Below are positions 61,048 through 64,000 of a DNA stretch of 64,000 nucleotides, piece after piece. Position 1 is the stretch's first letter, and each line of letters starts with the position of its first letter. Source of the stretch: Streptomyces parvus (lineage in GTDB: Bacteria; Actinomycetota; Actinomycetes; Streptomycetales; Streptomycetaceae); contig NZ_CP135079.1 in the NCBI RefSeq assembly GCF_032121415.1, forward strand, positions 5,022,001-5,086,000, written 5' to 3'. The position numbers were made by a program, and so were the translations under genes. The notes under the pieces were generated by a model, which saw only the letters and a program-made list of their open reading frames with translations, searched no databases and had not been told where the DNA came from.

Positions 61048-61574
61048 CCTCCCGGCCGGACGAGCCCTTCGACACGGACCGTGCGGCGGCCGAGGTGGCC
61101 GAGCTGCTCACCGCTCCCGTACCGACCGACGGCCCCGTCACTGCCGAGGGCGACCCGGTCACCGGCGAGTGGACGGTCACCGCCGGGGCGGGCTTCCGGA
61201 TCGTGCCGCTCTGGGAGGGCGACCCGCTCACCGGGGTGTACGCCCCCGAGTGGAACGATGCCGAGGAGGCCGCCGCGGCCCATCTCGCCGAGCTGGCCCG
61301 GGCGTTGGACGCGCGCTGGGGGCCGCACCGCAGGGTGCGGCTGGACGGGCCGCTGCTGCGCCGGCAGGGCGGCCTGCCGGTGGAGCCGCTGTTCGAGGCG
61401 CTGTTCTCGCAGGATCTGTACGGCGACCTGGAGGTCTGGGGGCCCCTCGAACCCGGCGGCCGGTGGATCGCCCTGATCGTCGGCCACAGCGACGGGGACG
61501 CGCCGTTCGTGCTCGCCGCCCTGGTCGCCGACCGCCCGGTCCCCGAACCGGCGGACGGCTGCGGGCCGTTGTGA
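61044..61574 (+). CDS. Unknown acidic protein coupled to the immunity gene
   Basis: 176 residues. GTG 61044 overlaps the immunity-gene stop (GTGA). Negatively charged, no membrane helix or signal. Segments WTVTAGAGFRIVPLWEG, HLAELARALDARWG, LFEALFSQDLYGDLEVWGPL suggest a compact alpha/beta fold. No family recognised. Coupling to an Imm52-like gene makes a second immunity protein or immunity-related partner the leading guess. Confidence 0.7.
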   Translation: MTSRPDEPFDTDRAAAEVAELLTAPVPTDGPVTAEGDPVTGEWTVTAGAGFRIVPLWEGDPLTGVYAPEWNDAEEAAAAHLAELARALDARWGPHRRVRLDGPLLRRQGGLPVEPLFEALFSQDLYGDLEVWGPLEPGGRWIALIVGHSDGDAPFVLAALVADRPVPEPADGCGPL

Positions 61575-61617
61575 GGCCCGCCCGGCCTCGCCCGTGGAGG
61601 CACGGCAGAGTGGGGAC

Positions 61618-62331
61618 ATGGACGTACTCGATGTTGCCCGTGCCTTTGTCCTGGAGCGTCACCCCGACGCCCGCGCCGCGTTCCTCGGCGGCAGTGTCCT
61701 GACGAGCCGCCGCACCGCCCGGTCCGACCTGGACGTCGTGGTCCTGCTCGACGGCCCGCCCGCCCCGTACCGCGAGAGCCTGCGGTACGGGGGCTGGCCG
61801 GTGGAGCTGTTCGCGCACACCGAGGACTCCTGGCACAGCTTCGTGACCCCGGAGATCGCGCAGCGGAAGTCGCCCCTGTTGTGGATGTGCGCCGATGGGG
61901 CGCTGCTGCTCGACGCCGACGGGACAGGAGCGCGGATGGCGGAGCAGGCCAAACGTCTCGCGGCGGCAGGGCCGCCCCCGGTCACCGACACGGCGCTGGA
62001 AGACGCCCGGTACGCGCTGACGGACCTGCTCGACGACTTCGCCGTCCTCACGGATGCGGGGGAGCGGCTGTTCGTCGTGGCCGAACTCGTCCGGCGCAGC
62101 GGTGAGCTGGCGCTGCTGACCCACGGCACGTGGCTCGGCGGCGGCAAGTGGCTGGCACGGCGCCTCGAACCGGTCGCGCCGGACCTGGCGGCGCGCCTCG
62201 ACGAGGCGGCGCAGGCCGCGCTGCGCGGCGCGCCGGAGGGCCTGACCTCGCTGGTCACGGAGGTCCTCGACGCGGCGGGCGGCCCGGTCTGGGAGGGGTA
62301 CCGCCGCAGCGGACCGCACAGGACGGCCTGA
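61618..62331 (+). CDS. Nucleotidyltransferase-fold protein
   Basis: 237 residues, ATG 61618. N-terminal pol-beta-type nucleotidyltransferase motif FLGGSVLTSRRTARSDLDVVVLL (GGS followed by S-D-L-D), then VELFAHTEDSW. The C-terminal part is helical (about 125-230). Resembles kanamycin/aminoglycoside nucleotidyltransferase-like proteins, but substrate is unknown. It lies 43 bp after the toxin-immunity group; a functional link to it is not shown. Confidence 0.8.
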   Translation: MDVLDVARAFVLERHPDARAAFLGGSVLTSRRTARSDLDVVVLLDGPPAPYRESLRYGGWPVELFAHTEDSWHSFVTPEIAQRKSPLLWMCADGALLLDADGTGARMAEQAKRLAAAGPPPVTDTALEDARYALTDLLDDFAVLTDAGERLFVVAELVRRSGELALLTHGTWLGGGKWLARRLEPVAPDLAARLDEAAQAALRGAPEGLTSLVTEVLDAAGGPVWEGYRRSGPHRTA

Positions 62332-62358
62332 ACCCGTCGGGGGATGGGCCCGCCGGTG

Positions 62359-63522
62359 TCACAGCCGGGCCCGCTTCACCGCCATGTGCAGCAGCAGCCG
62401 GTCCTCCCCGTCGTTCAGGTCGAGGCCGGTGATCTGCTGGATCCGGGAGAGCCGGTAGTACAGCGTCTGCCGGTGGATCCCCAGGGCGGCGGCCGTCCGG
62501 CTCGCCTGGCCCGCGCAGTCCAGGAACACCTCGGCGGTGTGCGCCAGCTCCCGGTGCAGTGGGGTCAGCAGCGAGGCGACCGCCGGGTCCCCGGGGTCGT
62601 TCCCGGTGCCCGGGAGGGCGGTGAGCAGGCGGTACGGGCCGATCGCCGACCACCGGGCGACCGGGCCGAGACGGGGCTCGGCCCGGGCCGCGCGGGCCGC
62701 CGCCGTTGCCTCGCGCCACGAGACCGTCAGCTGGTCCAGGCCCCGGCGAGGTGTGGCGATCCCCCCGGTGACGGCCGGGTCCGCGCCCGCGCGCAACCGG
62801 TCCGCCGCGCTCAGGGCCGGGTCCAGGCGGTCCGGCGAGCGCAGCCGGACGAGCGCGGCCAGCGTCAGGGGCCCCGCGGCCCCCGGCGCGGGGACCGTCG
62901 CCAGCGCGGCCGCCGACGCCACGCCCCGTACCGACGGCGTGCCGTCGGCCCACGGGGTCACGCACACCACCGTGTGCAGCCCCTCCGCGTCCCGGCCCAG
63001 GGCCTCGGCCAGCGCGGCGACGGCGGTGTCGTGCTGCCGGCCGGGGCCCGCCGTGAGCACCGCGCCGAACTCCCGCGACAGGTCCGCGCCCGCCCGCGCC
63101 TCGTCGAAGAGCAGCGCCCCGATCCGGGCGGCCACCTCCATCGCGGCGGCCAGCTGCTCCTCGGCCGGGCCCGGGTCCGTGTCGAGCAGCCAGACGTAAC
63201 CGAGGACGACACCCCGATGGCGTACCGGTAGGCAGATGCGGTCCCGGAACACCCCGGCCTCGGGCGCGGCGGGGATCCGTACGGGCCCGGTGGCCCGGGT
63301 GATGCCGAACCCCTCGAACCAGGCGCGGACGGCGGGGGTGGAGCGGCGGGTCAGGATCGAGCGGGTGCGGACCGGGTCCATCGCGCTGTCGTCGTCGCTG
63401 TCGTGGGCTCCGAAGGCGACCAGGCCGAAGTCCCGGTTCTCCAGGGTGGCCGGGGCGTCGAGGAGGGCCGAGATCTCGTCGACCAGTTCCTGGTAATCGC
63501 CTGTCACTCCGCCATTCTGCAC
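62359..63522 (-). CDS. PucR/CdaR-family transcriptional regulator
   Basis: 387 residues. Middle part carries the GGDEF-like CdaR-type region; C-terminal HTH_30: HRELAHTAEVFLDCAGQASR, TAAALGIHRQTLYYRLSRIQ, QITGLDLNDGEDRLLLHM. Divergent from the proline dehydrogenase gene, a common arrangement for the regulator of proline catabolism in actinobacteria; activator role is inferred. GTG 63507 is an alternative start. Confidence 0.9.
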   Translation of the reverse strand: MQNGGVTGDYQELVDEISALLDAPATLENRDFGLVAFGAHDSDDDSAMDPVRTRSILTRRSTPAVRAWFEGFGITRATGPVRIPAAPEAGVFRDRICLPVRHRGVVLGYVWLLDTDPGPAEEQLAAAMEVAARIGALLFDEARAGADLSREFGAVLTAGPGRQHDTAVAALAEALGRDAEGLHTVVCVTPWADGTPSVRGVASAAALATVPAPGAAGPLTLAALVRLRSPDRLDPALSAADRLRAGADPAVTGGIATPRRGLDQLTVSWREATAAARAARAEPRLGPVARWSAIGPYRLLTALPGTGNDPGDPAVASLLTPLHRELAHTAEVFLDCAGQASRTAAALGIHRQTLYYRLSRIQQITGLDLNDGEDRLLLHMAVKRARL

Positions 63523-63543
63523 CTCCTCGGGGCCTTCCTCATA

Positions 63544-63584
63544 CAGATGTCTGAGATGGCGGCCACGGATGCGTGACAGGTGTC
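63544..63584. promoter_or_regulatory. Two phased dyads between the PucR and proline dehydrogenase genes
   Basis: CAGATGTCTG (63544-63553) and GACAGGTGTC (63575-63584) are short inverted repeats whose centres are 31 bp apart, about three helical turns. They lie in the divergent promoter and are candidate binding sites of the PucR-type regulator. Confidence 0.45.
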
Positions 63585-63698
63585 GATGGCACGGCCCGCA
63601 CGGGGTACCTAGATTTCACAGTGGTTATCCGTGCCGTACCGGTTCGTTCACGTTCGTGCCGTTACGGCCCCTCGTCCGTACATTCGTGGAGGTGCCCC

Positions 63699-64000
63699 GT
63701 GCTGGGTCCCGTGATTCTCGCCGCATCGCGCAGCGACAAGATGCGCCGGTTCGTCTCGGCCGCGCCCGGCACCAAGCAGGTCGTCGACCGCTTCATCGCC
63801 GGCGAGACCGTCGACCAGGTCGTCCCGGTCGTCGAGGACGCCGCGGACAAGGGCCTGGAGGTCACGCTCGACGTCGTCGGCGAGGACATCACCACCCCCG
63901 CGCAGGCCGAGGCCGCCCGCGACGCCTACCTGGAGCTCATCGAGCGCCTGCGCGCCCTCGACCTGGGCACCCGCGCCGAGATGTCCGTGAAGCTGTCGAT
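63699..64000 (+). CDS. Proline dehydrogenase, N-terminal part (cut by window edge)
   Basis: GTG 63699 with GGAGG upstream. First 100 residues: MLGPVILAASRSDKMRRFVS, then KQVVDRFIAGETVDQVVPVV, GLEVTLDVVGEDI, and LGTRAEMSVKLS, matching the N-terminus of actinobacterial monofunctional PutA/PRODH. FAD-dependent oxidation of proline to pyrroline-5-carboxylate. The partner P5C dehydrogenase would lie beyond the window. Confidence 0.92.
   Translation, partial: MLGPVILAASRSDKMRRFVSAAPGTKQVVDRFIAGETVDQVVPVVEDAADKGLEVTLDVVGEDITTPAQAEAARDAYLELIERLRALDLGTRAEMSVKLS

Overview
The window is high-GC actinobacterial chromosome, almost certainly Streptomyces. Third codon positions are nearly all G or C, GTG and TTG starts are common, TTA codons are nearly absent, and two genes encode known Streptomyces c-di-GMP enzymes (RmdB and CdgC types). 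From memory, gene content and order match the conserved core block around SCO5469-SCO5519 of S. coelicolor. That match is recollection, not a search.

Layout, left to right. 1-1170: start of a large LuxR-type ATPase regulator cut by the window edge. 1584-6325 (minus strand): sdaA, glyA, gcvH and gcvT behind a tandem glycine riboswitch, i.e. glycine to serine to pyruvate. gcvP is not in the window. 6526-9026: a P-loop kinase-like protein with a TTA codon and two SseB-domain paralogues. 9299-15236: a complete family-5 (peptide-type) ABC importer. 15266-18713: a TRIC-type channel, an acyl-CoA thioesterase-like protein, and a FabR/DesT-like TetR repressor divergent from two small membrane proteins across a pair of matching operator-like repeats. 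18889-25845: cysteine desulfurase and mnmA (tRNA 2-thiolation), a peptidoglycan amidase, and small enzymes. 25878-30649: ligA and rmdB, which carries the second TTA codon. 30789-34349: gatC, gatA, a small membrane-protein gene, and gatB, closed by a 21-bp perfect hairpin. 34482-48743: an ion-transporter-superfamily protein, a Tat-exported phospholipase C, an MMPL transporter, an acetyltransferase, a second large LuxR ATPase regulator, a PQQ-type dehydrogenase lipoprotein, an aldo/keto reductase and a hydroxyacid dehydrogenase. 48934-57634: cdgC, the ilvB leader peptide and attenuator, ilvB, ilvN, ilvC and serA, ended by a strong terminator.

57768-61574 is the most unusual region. It encodes an 821-residue polymorphic toxin: a four-helix membrane module, a Flp-pilin-like segment with a prepilin-peptidase motif, a Gly/Thr/Asp-rich spacer, a pretoxin region and a C-terminal Tox-REase-5-type nuclease. 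An Imm52-like immunity gene and a translationally coupled unknown gene follow. The right edge holds a nucleotidyltransferase-like gene, a PucR-type regulator and the start of a proline dehydrogenase gene divergent from it.

Themes: serine/glycine/branched-chain amino acid metabolism under RNA-level control (riboswitch, attenuator); c-di-GMP signalling by two proteins whose motifs predict different activities; possible bldA (TTA) control of two genes; and an interbacterial-conflict module.
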